From NCBI GenBank assembly GCA_034440635.1, contig JAOTON010001261.1:496001-560000 (forward strand): a stretch of 64,000 bases of DNA. Direction: 5' to 3'. The notes under the pieces were generated by a model. That model was not told the DNA's origin. It made no database searches and saw only the letters and a program-made list of their open reading frames with translations. The position numbers and the translations under genes were made by a program. The DNA comes from Lepas anatifera (Eukaryota; Arthropoda; Thecostraca; Lepadidae). Positions 11,934 to 28,252 of the stretch are shown piece by piece. The number at the start of each line of letters is the position of its first letter. Position 1 is the stretch's first letter.

Positions 11934-12939
11934 TTAACCCTCGCCCACCGGGGCCATCGATGGCCCCCTAGGTTTTTCCGGGATAGCAGAAAACGACGAG
12001 GCGCAGCACTGCGGTTGAGGGCTCTACCTCTCACTGCATCATTTTCCCATCATTCCTGAAATTTTTACCCCGGGTCACCCAGGGTCAGGTCAACAGACGA
12101 GGTCAACCAAGGTCACCTCACTTTAATTTTAGAGCTCTGTAAGAGCTACATTTCAAAGTCGATCGATTTGAAACTTCCTACATTGTATGACCCCTCCAGG
12201 GTCTACAAGGTGTATATCCGGGATTTTAGATTTCGTGCCTGAGGTCAGGTCACGAGGCGACCTCTCCCATTGGAAAACATGGGGAAAAGCTGTTTCATGA
12301 TATAAAAGCCACAAAAATGATTGCAAATACTCAGACTGCTCAGAACAGTGTTTTTGGACACCCTTTCACGGATCCCAGGGGTCTATTTGCCTTTTGACTT
12401 TTCCAAGGTCATCCAAGGTCACCAGAGGTCAAAAACAGTATTTTGACAATAACTTTGACCTAATTAAGCTAGAGCGGTGAAACAAACAGCATCGTGTTTG
12501 TCTTGTCACTGGCTTTCATTTAATATACGGCAAGGTCACTTTTTGACCTTTCGTGACCTCAGGTCATATTAGGGCACGAGGTGACCTCTGAAGGTCAAAC
12601 CACTGGCGGGAGGTCTTTACGTTCCACATAGCGGAAAAGTACTGGCAATTTGCTATCAAATGTACTTTACCAGGCCTCAATAGCTCTAATGACATAAGAG
12701 TTATGCCCAGTTTGCTTAATCATTGCATATTTGAGTGAAAATAGCCGATCTTGACCTAATTTGACCTCTGGAGGTCAAACCATTGACCTGAGCACTAAAA
12801 TATGTGAAGTAATTTCTTACGGAATTCACGCAGCTTTCTAGTGCACTTTGCAGATTTGCGCTAACGCCCATATTTTCGGAGTTGAGGGGGCCATCGATGG
12901 CCCCCGGTGGGGCGAAGTGGCGCCGGACCCCCTGGTTAA
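11934..12939. mobile_element. TTAA-flanked, GGTCA-rich MITE (family TTAA-3, copy B)
   Basis: TTAA lies at both ends (11934-11937 and 12936-12939), with inverted ends containing CCACCGGGGCCATCGATGG. The interior matches the reverse complement of copy A (2692-3720) over its whole length, including the TGACCTCTGGAGGTCA palindrome near 12764. It is about 1.0 kb with no transposase. Copies A and B lie in opposite orientation on either side of the PKG exons. Confidence 0.77.
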
Positions 12940-12988
12940 ACACCCTTCACTTCGGCTCTTGTACGGGATAGCAGAAAATATTAGCATG

Positions 12989-13295
12989 CGTAGTGAAGGT
13001 GAGTCTGGCGTCTACGTCCTGTGGGGGAGACCCTAAAGTGGCCCCCTCCGGACTGAGATCTAAGGGGGGGTGTGGGGCGATAGAGATCTGAATGATAGTC
13101 AGGTTTCATTTAGCTAGGTGAATATATTCTAAGTCAAGCGGGGTCAGCTGGCCCGTGCTGGAGACCTGTCGGAAAATGCCGTGATTATGCAGAAAAAGCC
13201 GCAGATTCACCAAAATCAGATTAAGGTCATAGAGGAAAGGTCCCACATAATGTTCTGTGAAAGACTGGGGTTAAGGTCATTGACCGCCTCCTACA
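12989..13295 (+). mobile_element. Truncated TTAA-2 family MITE
   Basis: It shares order and motifs with the intact TTAA-2 element at 18681-19599: a G-rich end, GAGATCTAAGG, GTGATTATGCAGAAAA and TTAAGGTCATTGACC. Only the left third is present and no terminal TTAA is preserved. It lies just beyond copy B of TTAA-3. Confidence 0.55.
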
Positions 13296-16200
13296 TATCT
13301 TACCTCCTCCTCCTCCTAAGTCCCTCCTTCCTCCTACTTGCACCGCCTCCTACATATCTACCAACGTAATAGGCCACTAGGCTTCTCTAATCATTAATTT
13401 TCCTGCAAAGAATAGATTAAATGTGGACTCGCTGGCTGGGAAACAACGGTTTCAAAAGGAACTTGTACTTTTCCAACTATTGTACTTTCACGCCTTTGCA
13501 AAGTCCTGGCTTCTCCGCTGTGAATTAGTCTAGTGCACACTGCTTGCTGCATTTCTATACGCAATGTCATTTCAGCCCAACAAAGTGCGGACGTAGCGTA
13601 AAATCACATGCGGTGTGTTGCAACTGTAACATAGCCATGGGACAACTATCCATTGTGCCTCTGTGCTGCTTTCGACGTGCAACGTCAGAGGAGGTAGGAA
13701 GGGGTCAGATCTCATGAAGCAGCGCACACCTAGCTGTTCCGCTCTCCTCAGAGTCTGAATCTCAGAGTCTCCAGAGAGTCTGACACGGCTGGTAAATGAC
13801 ATCTAGGGCTGGCGCACCGTGACGCCCAAATAATCAACTTATCAATCAATCCTCAGAGTCGAAACACCGATCAGATGCAGAAGTGAACGCCAAGCTTGCG
13901 CTGAGTGCTTCTTGCGGCCCTGGTGGCTGTTTCCCCAGCCAGTTGCTCTCGCTCGTACCACCACCGGTACCACGGCTACGCCGCCGCACCCCACTACAGT
14001 CGTTATCGCCGCGGTTACCTTCGACGACTGTGACCCCTGTCACCTCTGTGCCTCGCGGGCATGAACGTGGCTGGCGGATGGCGGCTGCTGATTGGTGGAG
14101 ACGGGTTATTTTGCTTTGCGACAAGTCCAGCGGAAATGCATTTGATAGAAATGGTATTATCATTATGCATGCAATTCAATCTGCATCTTGAATGTTATTC
14201 TCGGAACTTATCGCCACTGTTCATTCGTTATCTGTTTTATTTCCTACTTCGCTTTAGCTTGGCAGCATAGGTGGAATGGCTTTTGCGTTCTCTAAAGTCA
14301 GGGGCGCTGGCGCACTGCGCAATGAACATTAAGGTGCGCCAAAATGCAGCAATTGCGATACAGGGTAGGGTAAAGGGCGGAGTGACACTCGGGGATATAG
14401 CACGGTATGTGGAACACTAGGTAAAATTCCTCACTAGGTAAATTACTGCCTCTGGCCAGACCCATTAAATGGCATTGGTCAGCTGACTTTGAAAACATTG
14501 TCAGAAAAGCAAATCGTATCTTTATCTAGGATTGCACTGGTAATTTCTCTGAATAATTTTCCCTCTAGGGTTTGTTTACACCATAACAATGTCAATGAAG
14601 CCAACAGAAATATTTGTGTCCATCTCTTGAGGCAGTGACAATGCTTTTTCTATGAACATGCTCGAGATATAGCCAGAGTTTCCGAGATTTTTGGTGCACA
14701 CAACTGTGCTTCTGGATATTTTGGACTATATTCCACTTTGAATCGGTGGTAATTCTCGTTAATGGAACAAGGCAAAACAAATACGGAATCAAATCGTGTC
14801 TGTAGCGGTCTGAGGCTTAGTATGCATAGATCTTTAGTATCTAGTATCTTTAGCGCCTCCAGGTCCACGAATTAGCACTTTTTCTGCTCATTTCAGCTAG
14901 CCTAGGATTATTTTAACGCCACGTGTATGCCTTCTCCTCTGGGGCATAGCAAGGTCAACGGTACCATTCAATCCACATGGAAGGTGATTCAGGGGCTACG
15001 CGAACGGTCTGAAATTAGGCATGCAAACCCCCCATTACAGTAATCATATACAGTATATGGGGCCGCAGCCGTGCGCCGCTCAATGCAGTATCTGCAAGTG
15101 TTAGAAGGCCAGCATTCATTTTATTCAAGATGTGGTTCATTCAGTAGTAAGACAGAAGCTTGATGAGAAAAACTCTAGCCGCTGATATAACTGGGAGTGT
15201 CTCATGGGTAAATGCAGGTGAGTATTGGAAATTATTTGAATACAGACGCTTATTTTATCAAGCTTATTCAACAAACCCCAATTAGTCTTTATTTAGGCAC
15301 CCCGCTAAGGTGAATTTTCCCTTCTAAGATTTATAAGAGGTGCAGCCAAAATTTAGAGGCAGATTGGGAGGCTAGTTTCGAGGTAGCTCACCTGCAACAA
15401 AGAGAGCTGAAGGGGTTGAGGGTCTGAGAGCATTTGAGCAGGCTGGCATCGCTAAACCTATAAAGGGATCTGAGGTAATCGGTTCAGTGTCGAAACTTGT
15501 GGCGTTGACGCCCCTCCCGGTCGCCCTGTGAGGAAAATCCCCCCCCCCTACCCTTGGCCACCGTGACAGGAGTGGTGAACTGAACCTGTCGTGCTTGCAC
15601 CACATAACATCATATCATAACATGCATAACATGGCATAGCATCATAACATCATATGAGGCAAGCTTGGGTAAAGTCACGCGTTTCATTGATTCTAGCGCA
15701 CATTTAGGTAATACTCATCAACTATTCTTTAAACTTTTCGGGGGGAGGGTGAAAATTATTTGGTCTACTGTCACTCGTACGTTACAGGAGCTCTACATTT
15801 AGAAACCCTTTTCATATACTACACTAGGGAGAGGTATTTATGTTACCAATACTTTGTTTGAATTGTACTTTGGGGATTGAATGGAAAATGGTAACAAGTC
15901 TGCGACAGCCAAATCTGCTTGGTGGAGTTTAGCTGACAATTTGCATCCATTGGCTGATATATACGCGTAACTGAAGGACAAATCACGTTAGAATTGTCAG
16001 ATTACCTTAACCATTTGATTACTAATTATCCAAATGTTTCGCTTTCGCAGCTTCACCAGTGGCTGGAATATACCAAATAAGCCTCTAATGGAGTGGCAAA
16101 CGTTAAGCCTAGGTATAATTAGAAATTCAATGGTAGAGTAATGTAACAGTTCTCACGTAATTTGGCCTTCACTTACTCGTTTATCACTTCTGTTACAACC

Positions 16201-16519
16201 TAAACTCATTGATTGGCAGCCTGAAAACGATAATTTTTTGGAGATGGGCTGACAGCAGTGGTAAACACCAAAGACTCACGTTGAGGCCTACTTTTGAGCC
16301 CCTACATGAATCACTGTAGTTTTCAGTTAAGATATATAAAACCAGAGAGAGGCCTGTGTTGGCGATTACTGAGCCGGCGCTTCGGTTTCAAACTGACAAA
16401 TTAGGTAGGTTTAATCTTTGTTGGATGACTTGCAATTCCATTTGGGTTACTGCAGCCGAGCCTGCGGAACTGTAGGAGTTTGGTGTATTGCCTGTGACTC
16501 AGCTGGATCATTTCGCATG
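13296..16519. other. Intergenic stretch, no gene recognised
   Basis: It contains a short pyrimidine-rich repeat (ACCGCCTCCTACATATCT occurs twice, around 13282 and 13342) and a CATAACAT-type repeat near 15603-15655. Several short open frames exist, but none shows a domain or splice context that I can support. Confidence 0.45.
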
Positions 16520-19500
16520 CTTTTATTTTATTTATTTATTTATATCGCCAACAGATGTATATCCATTTACAGGCGAATTCAGAGCCTAAAAATAGACACA
16601 ATATGCTTCAAGTAAATGACACGCATCACACATGAGAACAATATAATGAATCACCTCAGGTTAGGATGTTCCTCCCCGAGGATAAATGATACTGGTAAAA
16701 CATGAATTGAAAGCTAGAGAAAATACATGGTCTCAAAATTACGTGCTGCGGCGATAGCGCTAGCTCGCAGCAGGTACATAGGGTGAACGGATGTATTTTA
16801 AAACATTGCCTTTAAAACTGCTAAAAGATTCTAAAAATAGGTCGGAACCGGAACATGATAAGAAGGTATTCATTGCCCGCGGAATTCGACACAAAAGCCC
16901 CTGGCCCACAGTGTTCACACGCCCGCGCCGCTCCGCGAAAAGATGACGCGTGCGAGTTGATCGAGATGGCACGTGTAAAGGAAATTTACTTAACAGAATT
17001 TCAGAGTCTATTTTTCAACAGAAAATACTTTTTAGAAAAAGCAGATCGTGTTGAATTCTTCGAGATTCAAAAGATGTTACGCCAAAATGATGCATGAGAG
17101 CGTCATAGGACAATGACAAGCATGGTCTGATTGTGTGATGATTTAGCCATAGAAGGAACTTGTGCTGCACTCGATCAACCCGCACGCCGTGAAATTTGGC
17201 CGCGCCTGCCCAGATCACGCTGCAGTACTCCAGATGAGAGTGTACGTTGGCATAATATGCTGTAAGTAAAGACTTTTTTTCAAATTTGGCAGTTTTTGAG
17301 GCATTTTGGAAAGATCGGATCAGGAGACCTAGAGCCCTGTTGGCTTGTTTTACTACATGGGATACGTGAGCCGAGAATGTTAATTTACTGTCCAATATTA
17401 CACGTAGGTCACGAATTTTATCTACCGAATTGAGAGCAGCGTTCCCAATAGAATATTGCGTCCGGACAGGTGCACCTCTGAGGGTCATCGTGAACGAGTG
17501 ACATTTTGAGGGATTTAGTATGAGGCCCCATCTGACAGACCACGACTGCAAGCGATCGAGATCGCGCTGCAACAGTAGCCCGTCAGCTGGGGCGGTGATT
17601 TGGCGGTAAATTTTGACATCGTCGGCATATATCAAGCAATTTGAACCAATTTCACTTGGAAGGTCATTTACGAAGAGCGAAAATAGAAGCGGGACCACTA
17701 AAGATCCTTCCGGTACACCCGAAGTTACTGAAACCCAGTCGGACGTTTTGCCGTTCACGATGACCCGCTGACGCCTATCAGAGAGATACGAGACAAACCA
17801 GTTTAGAGCCGAATTTTCCAGGTGATACGAGTTTTTTAGTTTGTGAATGATCAATTTGTGGTTGACGCTTTGAAATGCTGCCGAATAATCTGTATATATG
17901 GCGTCCGTCTGGTATCCGTCCGATATGGCCTCCCACGTCGAGCTTAGATACGTCGCAAGGTTGCTGGAGCATGACCGATGAGGTACAAAACCGTGCTGCT
18001 CAGGGCACAGCACCGGCGAAACATGCCGAAACAGCTGGTAGTAGACAAGTCATTCCAAATTTGTTTGCAAAAATTGGAAGCAGGGAGACAGATGGATAAT
18101 TCGATGGATCTTTTTGTCGCATTTTTTTAATATTGGAATGACATTGGCCTGTTTCCATTTAATAGGAATCTTACCAGCTGTAACGGACATGTTGCATATT
18201 TTTGTGATTGGTGCTACCAGTTCTTCAGCACACTCTACGATGATTTTAGCGCTAATGTTATCTGTACCGCATGCCTTATTTGGATCTAGAGACTTCAGCG
18301 TAATTTGAACTGCTTCCTCGGAAACATGAAAACAAGATAAGGTGCCTACTGGAAAATCTGTTGCAATGGGAAAGATGCCGACAGTGGGGCTTGTAAATTT
18401 CCGTGCAAAGGCAAGGTTCAAGAGAGACGCTTTTCTGTGTTGTCTGAGGTAAGGCTTTGATCTGGTTTGAACAGTACTGTCGAAATACTTGATTTTTTGC
18501 CAACACTTCTAAAAAAAGTCCAATATCTTTTCGGATTGGTCAGCACGTCATCAGCCAGTTTCATAAGGTACTCAGAGTGCTTGGTGCTGATAATATATTT
18601 AAGATTACTCCGTTTTATGTTAAAATCGGTCACGCTCTCCTCACAACGATTGCGCCGCATACGCCGAAAAGCTGTTTCCTTTAACACCCGCACTGGAGGG
18701 GGGTCTGGCACTAACGCGCACTGGAGGGGGCCTGGTAGGCCCCCTAAGATCTCGGAAACTAAGAGGGTTAGAAAAACGCCACTTGGTAGGTGGGTGGGGG
18801 ATATGGTGATCTACATGATGACCAATTTTCATTGACCTAGATTAATATCTTCAAGGTCAAACGAGGTCGTAAAGGTCAAATATTGGCCATGCTGGTATCG
18901 TTAGATAAATGCTGTGATTATGCAGGAAAATGGCGGGAATAAGCTAAAGGCAGACAAGGTTCATAGAGAAGAGGTCTCAAAGAGGCTTCCCCACAACTTT
19001 TGGGTCAAGGTCATTCAAGGTCATTGACCTTTAAGGTCACCATATGGTATACTTCTTATTATTTACACTTTGACTAACACTGTAGCCACTGTTTGGCGGG
19101 AAATGAGGATTGACCTTTCCCAATGACCTTTGACCTTGACCTTTGACCTTGACCTTTGTATGGGGGTACCCTACCGATGACGTCATAGCATAATATATGT
19201 CAGACGGGGTAACGTCATTTGGCCGGACGCACAGTGGTCAGTGACCTTGAAAGTGCAGATATGACCTTGACCTGTGACCTTTGACCTTGACCTTGACTTT
19301 CAGTGAAGTGACCTTGACATATAGTCCCGCTTATATGACGTTATGACGTCACCACTCGGTCTTCAATGCAAGCTAACTGGTCCGACCGCGCGTTTACGGC
19401 GATCTCAAAATGCAGGTCTGACTTTGAAAGCCTATAAGTCAAAAAATTTTCGGCCGATTTTCAAAAAGTCTTCACCAATCGACGCGCTATTAAATTCTGT

Positions 19501-20100
19501 TAAATGTGGCCGGGTTTCGTTTTTCCGCTACAAGCGGTTCTCCGGCCACCTTGGAAAAACAGGTGGGGGCCTCCGAGGCCCCTCCAGTGCGCGTGTTAAG
19601 CGAAGCGCCGCCCGCACCGCACCGTCAAACCAGGGTGGACACTTCCGCCTGATAGTTACAGTCGGCACATAATCAGCTATGGCTGATTCCAATAATCCAG
19701 AAAAAACATCCACCGCTTCGTCAACGTCTAAATTATCAAGAATACCCCAATTAATTAGCGCCAGGCTTCGACGAAGGCCACTAAAATCAGCATCTTTGTA
19801 GATAAACACTTTCTGCCGTGTCACTAATACAGGTTGATATCTAGGCAGCAAAAAATGGGAGAGAATTTCCCTATGATCGGTTAAAAAATGAGAATCCTGC
19901 ACAAGAACATATTCACACATAATACCACGCGACAGAGCCAAATCAAGAACATTAGGACCACGAGTGGGATCTGTAATCCACAGCTTCAGCCCCAAAACAT
20001 CACATTCGTCCAAAAAAGTACAGGCACGAGCCGATCTTCTCTGAAGGATGGGAATGACTTTCTGTGCTGTTGAGAAATACGCCTCAAAATGTGTCATTAA
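16520..20100 (-). pseudogene. Jockey-like non-LTR retrotransposon, 5'-truncated and disabled
   Basis: Read on the minus strand, the order is: the end of an apurinic-type endonuclease with TDHREI (in 19600-20097); a linker; reverse transcriptase with GVPEGS and the catalytic YADD (about 17015-18680); and a C-terminal stretch ending near 16760. A TTTA-type tail on the plus strand (about 16527-16545) marks the 3' end. Damage includes a one-base frameshift near 18420-18430, in-frame stops at 18050-18052 and 17015-17017, loss of the 5' half, and insertion of a TTAA element at 18681-19599. YADD is in the RT ORF at residues 129-132 of the 17015-18013 piece. The clade is judged by eye; CR1 or L2 relatives are possible. 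Confidence 0.9.
18681..19599. mobile_element. Intact TTAA-2 MITE inserted in the LINE
   Basis: TTAA sits at 18681-18684 and 19596-19599. The ends are inverted: CACCCGCACTGGAGGGG on the left, and on the right the reverse complement reads CACGCGCACTGGAGGGG. The element is 911 bp and rich in TGACCT motifs, including a tandem run at 19123-19158. Removing it with one TTAA brings the flanking LINE codons back into one frame, which proves the insertion boundaries and the 4-bp duplication. Confidence 0.93.
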
Positions 20101-22342
<2,242 letters not shown>

Positions 22343-25300
22343 GTTCTGGCTATCAATGCCAGGCCAGGCTTCCACACAGACAGATCTTCTGTCTGTGAAA
22401 CGTACCACGAAGCGGGACCAGCTTGTCTCCGAAATAAGAAAAGAATCCCCGAGAGAGAAGAGCTTAATGATTTCCAAATAAAAAAACAAGGTTTATTAGG
22501 CATAACAACGATTTTCGCGTTTTCGGTGCACTGCACGTGAGTTTTAGCATTAATTCAAAATACTCCCTAAATGATTCCGAAGGACGTGATCGATCTCCTT
22601 GCTGATAAAGATTCATTTTATAACTCTCCTCACAGCATGCGATCTGTCGAACCTTCACACCTCAGCATTGCCACAGCAGGTAGACTCAACGTAGTTAGAA
22701 GTTAACGTAGGCATACTCAAACCATCAGCAGTCCAAGAAGGTGCGGTGCGTACAAATCGTGTGCAGCACCCATTCCGGCACAGAAAACCCTCACACCTGG
22801 TCCCAGTATTCATGATGTTTTCTTCTTTCATCCGAAATCATCCAAAACTATTGTTTTGGTTTCCTACAATGCATTGCACTATGCTAGGAGTGTTGTATAG
22901 TTCCATAGAAATAGTTCTATTAACACCAGTGAAGCCAATAAATCTGACATGTTGATAACGCCCTTGCACGTGGGAATGCCTTGATTGGAAGGTATCAGCT
23001 CTTACTTATCCTGGCATGCAGATATGTCAAACTAATCAAAGTTCACAAATCTATATTTTACAGGTAGTGATCCCTCCTATAGCATAGGCAGTGTATACTG
23101 AAAAAAATATTGACGAAACTTTTGCTGACAAACAAACTCTTGACGATAGAAAAGTTTGCGTTCCAAGGATTATGTCTAAAAGAGAGGTCAAGCCTGTGTC
23201 AAGTTATTGGTCAGAAACTCGTCATTAGTCCTAATGTGCTCACCACTTTCAAGTGACCAACGAAGAATCAACTCAGGACATGTTGTTTGATTAGGACTTG
23301 AGCATGGCTAGGCCTGATAATGAGTTCGTGTTTGATAGCGATTAAGGTCAACCTATACCAAAACGAACCTGCCGACAAACCCGTGACGAACAATGCCGTT
23401 AATGCCGGCATTAGTTCAGAGCTTGATGCAGCGCCTTGGTTAGGAACTGGTCATGTGTTTGTCGTGACTGAAAGAGCCGCGGGCAGGTATACAGTGCAGA
23501 TGCATTCTCGGGTGCATCTGCACTATTCCATTTTAGCCTTTTCTGGATTTAAAATGAAACCGAGTGCAACTTATCGAGTATTTGTCTACTACAAGGAAAT
23601 TTAAAAAGACTCGTATTGGGTACGTTTTAAGGCTAATAATCTTTATATCAGCCTTAAACAATACTTGACACAAGCTTCCTTTGTTCACCTCAAAACTGCA
23701 TGCATAGGTGGCAAATGTGAATTCTGTATTTCAACTATTTGCACATTCACAACCATGTACGGTCAAGAAGCGCCGTGGCTGACCGGTCGCACCTCAGAGA
23801 CCTACTCCTCCTTCCACGCATTTTCAACTTTCAACACCTGTCCTGCGATCACTTTACTAGTGGTTCGACCTCGTTGATATTTCAGTGACAGTACGAATAT
23901 CACTATCACCCGCATCAGCACGGCGACACTGTGAGTCTCTCCGCTAATCACGTGGACTTTGTCCGCCCAAAGCGTATACGCTTCTAGCCTGTGAACAAGC
24001 GTGCCATCAGGCCTTCATACTTCGATTGTATACTGTGCTATGGTTATGTCCCTCGTACTGGTATGATTGTAATATCATGCGTTACCAAATTCGTTCAAAG
24101 GGAAAATATATGGTTAGTTATTTTGGTTTAAGGTTTTTCGGTAGCTTATCAAAATATGACAACTATAACTTTGGAAGGTGCAAAATGGACTGGTCCGTCA
24201 CTTATTGGTTCTAAAGCACAATCCTAATCTTAGCAGAGTTTTTCGGATATCAAAAGCTATTAATTTTCCCAATCTTATCGACTGACACAACAAGAGTGTA
24301 TGAGAGCGGATAACATCCGTCAGAAAATGTCCGTAGCCTGGCGTGTTGGTAGCGATGAACATATTATATTATTGACATGGCAATGACTTAAAACCATCTG
24401 TTGGTGCACCCTAAAACCCAAGATATGATAAACCAACACTATGATCATGTTAAGTTACAATTGTTTTGACATACATCACAAATGATCTGTCAGTACAAAA
24501 TTCAGAGCAAGTATTTTTCACCAAACCACCTTTTTAAATCTTGTGAGGGTTTTCGAGCCGCTCAATAAGCTGGTTATCAAACATACTTGGAGTTAGTACT
24601 GTTACATTCAATAGTATGTATATCAGTCAGACGTGCGTTGAAGTCGCTTTTCACCTTCGCGCCTTGGGCTGTTTCCTTAAAACTTTCTTGGGCTGTCCCA
24701 TTCTATATAGTATCCTAGGAATCGTGCCAGGAATTTCCACAAGCTTCAGGAAAATTTACGGATCCTGCACACCGCAAGTAGATCTTTTATCAGATCCTGT
24801 CACGTGGCTCTAAATTTTCCTTGGGAGTAGAGGAGAGAGTGAGGCGACAGAAAACATTGCGAACCAATCCCATCCCTATCTGAAATATCCTCGATAAAAT
24901 CAGACCAATCAGATTGCACACCTCGGTTATCAACCTAAGTTTAATCCGTATCTAACAAACAAAACTAAACTGACAAAAACAGGAAATTAAACTTCATATC
25001 CTGATTAGAAACATTCAAGTTCTCTCTTCTTCTACCCACATTTTCGTTTACCTGCGCACAGACTTCTGCAGGCAGGTGGCCAAAATGGACAGCAGCGCTA
25101 CCTGAGGCTTCGTCTCCGACTACGGCCAGAACGAAAAGAACGATTTTGACTGAATTTATTGTTGCAATTTTGAATTAGTGGAACTATTTCAACTGAATGG
25201 GTTGTTTTACACACAATACAGTTTGAAAAATAAATAAGAGTGTTCATGGAATAAAATGTCTTAAGACAGTGAAAAATGCAAATTCCATGGCCAATTCCAA

Positions 25301-28252
25301 TTTCAAATTATTAAATTATTTCAGATTTAATATATCAGCAGTTTGGAGATCCAGGGGAATATCTGACCCGTGATGTGCTCTGAGGCAGGGCCTTTTGAAC
25401 ACTGTCGTCGTCTGACTCCTCCAGACTGGTACGGGCGCGGCTCCTGACGGAAGCTCTCGGGCGTGGTCACCCCGCCTCTTCGTGCAAGCAGGAAGCCAGG
25501 ACAAACATTTCCAAAAGTCTCCCCGGCTCGAAGTTGCACCAAAAATCATGCACAATTCGGTTTTACTTTTGCTCTGGCTTCTTTAATACGCCTTCGTAAA
25601 ATATATTGATTTGTTAGCTAACTTCCTGTCAAGTTTATCCGACCCGGGCGTCGTTCGTGGGGCAGCAATTTGCATCTCTGTGCGGGGGTGTGCTCCTGCG
25701 ATGACCTCTGATGTCAGTAACTGCACTGGAAGTCACGCGCCAAACTTAATCGTGATCAGAGGTGACAAGTGCGAGTGACGTCATTATACACACTCGTGAA
25801 ATACGCGAGAATTGGAGCCATGCCTATGTCACAGCGGTTGCAAAGACCAGTATGAGAGTCTCACATTAATCAGCTGGAAAATGAGGAAAATCCCAGCCAC
25901 GAGATGTTCCCCATTAGAAATGTTCCTGAAACACCAGTGCCAAAGCTGGCATCTCTAATCGTGAACGTGCATTCCGTGGCTCGGGGCGGTTGGCCATGCG
26001 TGAGCCCGTTGCAACCCTGGGGAAGGGAGGGGAGGGGGCACACCTGTCGGGGTACTGACTCTAACACACACCGTCAGAAGGAAGGGTTACTCGACAAGGT
26101 CAGCCAGCCAGCACGAGTCCGCAACCACCGAAACCAACGACGGAGGGATGAAAGAAAAATTGGCTAATCAAAGCTGCCCTTTTGTGTAGCCCGGGCCATG
26201 ATTTGGGCAGAAACTCTTATGAGGCAATACAATTTGACGTGACTTCAGTTTTTTTAAAAGTTGATGAACTTCAGTTTCATAAGTTTTCGATTGGTTTATG
26301 CCCATAGGTAAACACCGTCACAAATCAGGGTGACGAAAAACATCATAGTTATTCCGTGTTCATGCAAATACTTATTTTTCATAAGATCGTTGTGCGTACT
26401 TGGTACAAACTTTCCTGAAACAATCAAATGTCTGAAATTATATCTTCATACAAAATGAATTTGTGTGCCATATGTTTTCCTCCAGCAAACCACAAATAAC
26501 TCAGTCACGGTTTAAGATTGTCACATACGCCAGATGTAACCACCCTGAGTCGAGGGACTGTTGGTATAAGCCCATCACTCTTCACCAACCCACCGAAATC
26601 TCAAAGCAAAGTTTTTCGTGTTTATACTCACTTGTTCTCTACTTGGGTGCTCTCGACAGATTTTATCTTATCATGTTTGTGGCATAAGGAGACTATTGTG
26701 GAAACACAATTAAGGGAGACATTATATTACTCTAATCCATGACAATGGCAGTCCTGCGCCGATTGTGTCGTCCATCATGTTTATCGTAACATCTGGAGCG
26801 AATGTTTAGTAGCCGGGATGGGATGTCTATTCTAAATACGTAGTCACTATTATGTCTATTAGAATGTATGTTATGTTATGTTATGTCTATTAGAACCAAA
26901 GATAAACACGTGCTAATTCTAGCACTATAGGTTTACATGAACTCTTCAATGAAGAGTTCACAAAAGTGTGAGTCAATAAAGAGAGCATGCTTTGCGTTAT
27001 CTACAAATGTCCAGTGTTTCCTAAATCCTCCTGGAAAATCGTTTGGCGTGCCTCGAGTTCTCACGGACGTTTCACTGTTTCACAGCTTTCTCACAGGTAT
27101 TAACCCTATACTCGTGCTACTTAAAGCGTCATTCCAAGCCTTTGAAATTGTGCCAAGTCATATGGCACATCTGGACGGAGATTAAGGTTGGCTTGTAACC
27201 TTGCGTCCGCCTTCAACAAGTCTTTGTTGGTGGCTCCAGCGCAAAATCACGTTCACATGGTGGCATTTGCATATCACATATTGGATCAGCTACAGGGAAT
27301 GGTCGATTAATCTGCGAACAGGTCTTACCCGACCCGCAGTGCACAGCTATATTACTTCCCACGCGGGTGGAGGAAGGCTTTCGCGTGAAGCCATGATTGA
27401 CAGCAATGGGATGTGCTAACAAAGACATCACGATGAAATATCTGCAAAGCATGCCAATTGCTAGTTTTGCCTAGAAACAAAACACATGTTAAAAACACAT
27501 ATTTACTTGATAGTTTTTTTTTGCTGTGGATTTTATGTCTGGATGCTAAATTTAATCCGTGAAAAACAGGACTGTACTCCCTTTCCAATAGGATGCCGAA
27601 GGCTCTGCTGGCGCTGTGGAAATGCATTACATCGACAGTGATGGTGAAGACTCGGAGCCTTTTGTTAGAGAACGCCGTGGATTGGATATCTAAAGGAAAA
27701 TTCGAGCGATTCCGAGACTATACTGGATTGGAGTCGCCACAAAATTCGGATATTTAGGGATCCGGATATGCATTAGGGATTGTTTTTAATCTTGCCGTAT
27801 ATTTCAAATCTGTATATGGATTTAGATTGTTTCTTACGCGTATCGTATATTGCAGATCTGGTTATAGATGTATATTGCTGTTCAATCTTGTCGAATAATT
27901 CGGATCTCGATGTGGGTTTTTCAATCTTTTCGTATCTTTCGGGTATTAATTAGATTTAAATTTATATATACAGTGTGTAATTAGACTAGCCTGTATTGCC
28001 ATTGCTAGTTTGTAATTGGATTGGCCTGGATTTCACGCGGAAACTTCGAACATAAATTGGATGCCAATTTTCTCGACTATGAAGTACTCTGCCGATGATG
28101 TCAGAGGTCAAATACCACGGTTAAGTAGCGTGGGTGTGTGGACTATGCCCGGATACCCCACCCCTTCGATACGGCACATGAACTGGAAAGGCTGGAATTG
28201 GATGGCACGGTGTGGTGTAGCGTACATCCCTGACATTAGAGTCTCTTCGTTC
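22343..28252. other. Long intergenic stretch, no gene recognised
   Basis: About 5.9 kb with only short open frames and no domain, tRNA or terminal inverted repeat that I can support. Degenerate repeats of a CGTAT / ATTTCAAATCTG type occur at about 27790-27960. Confidence 0.4.
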
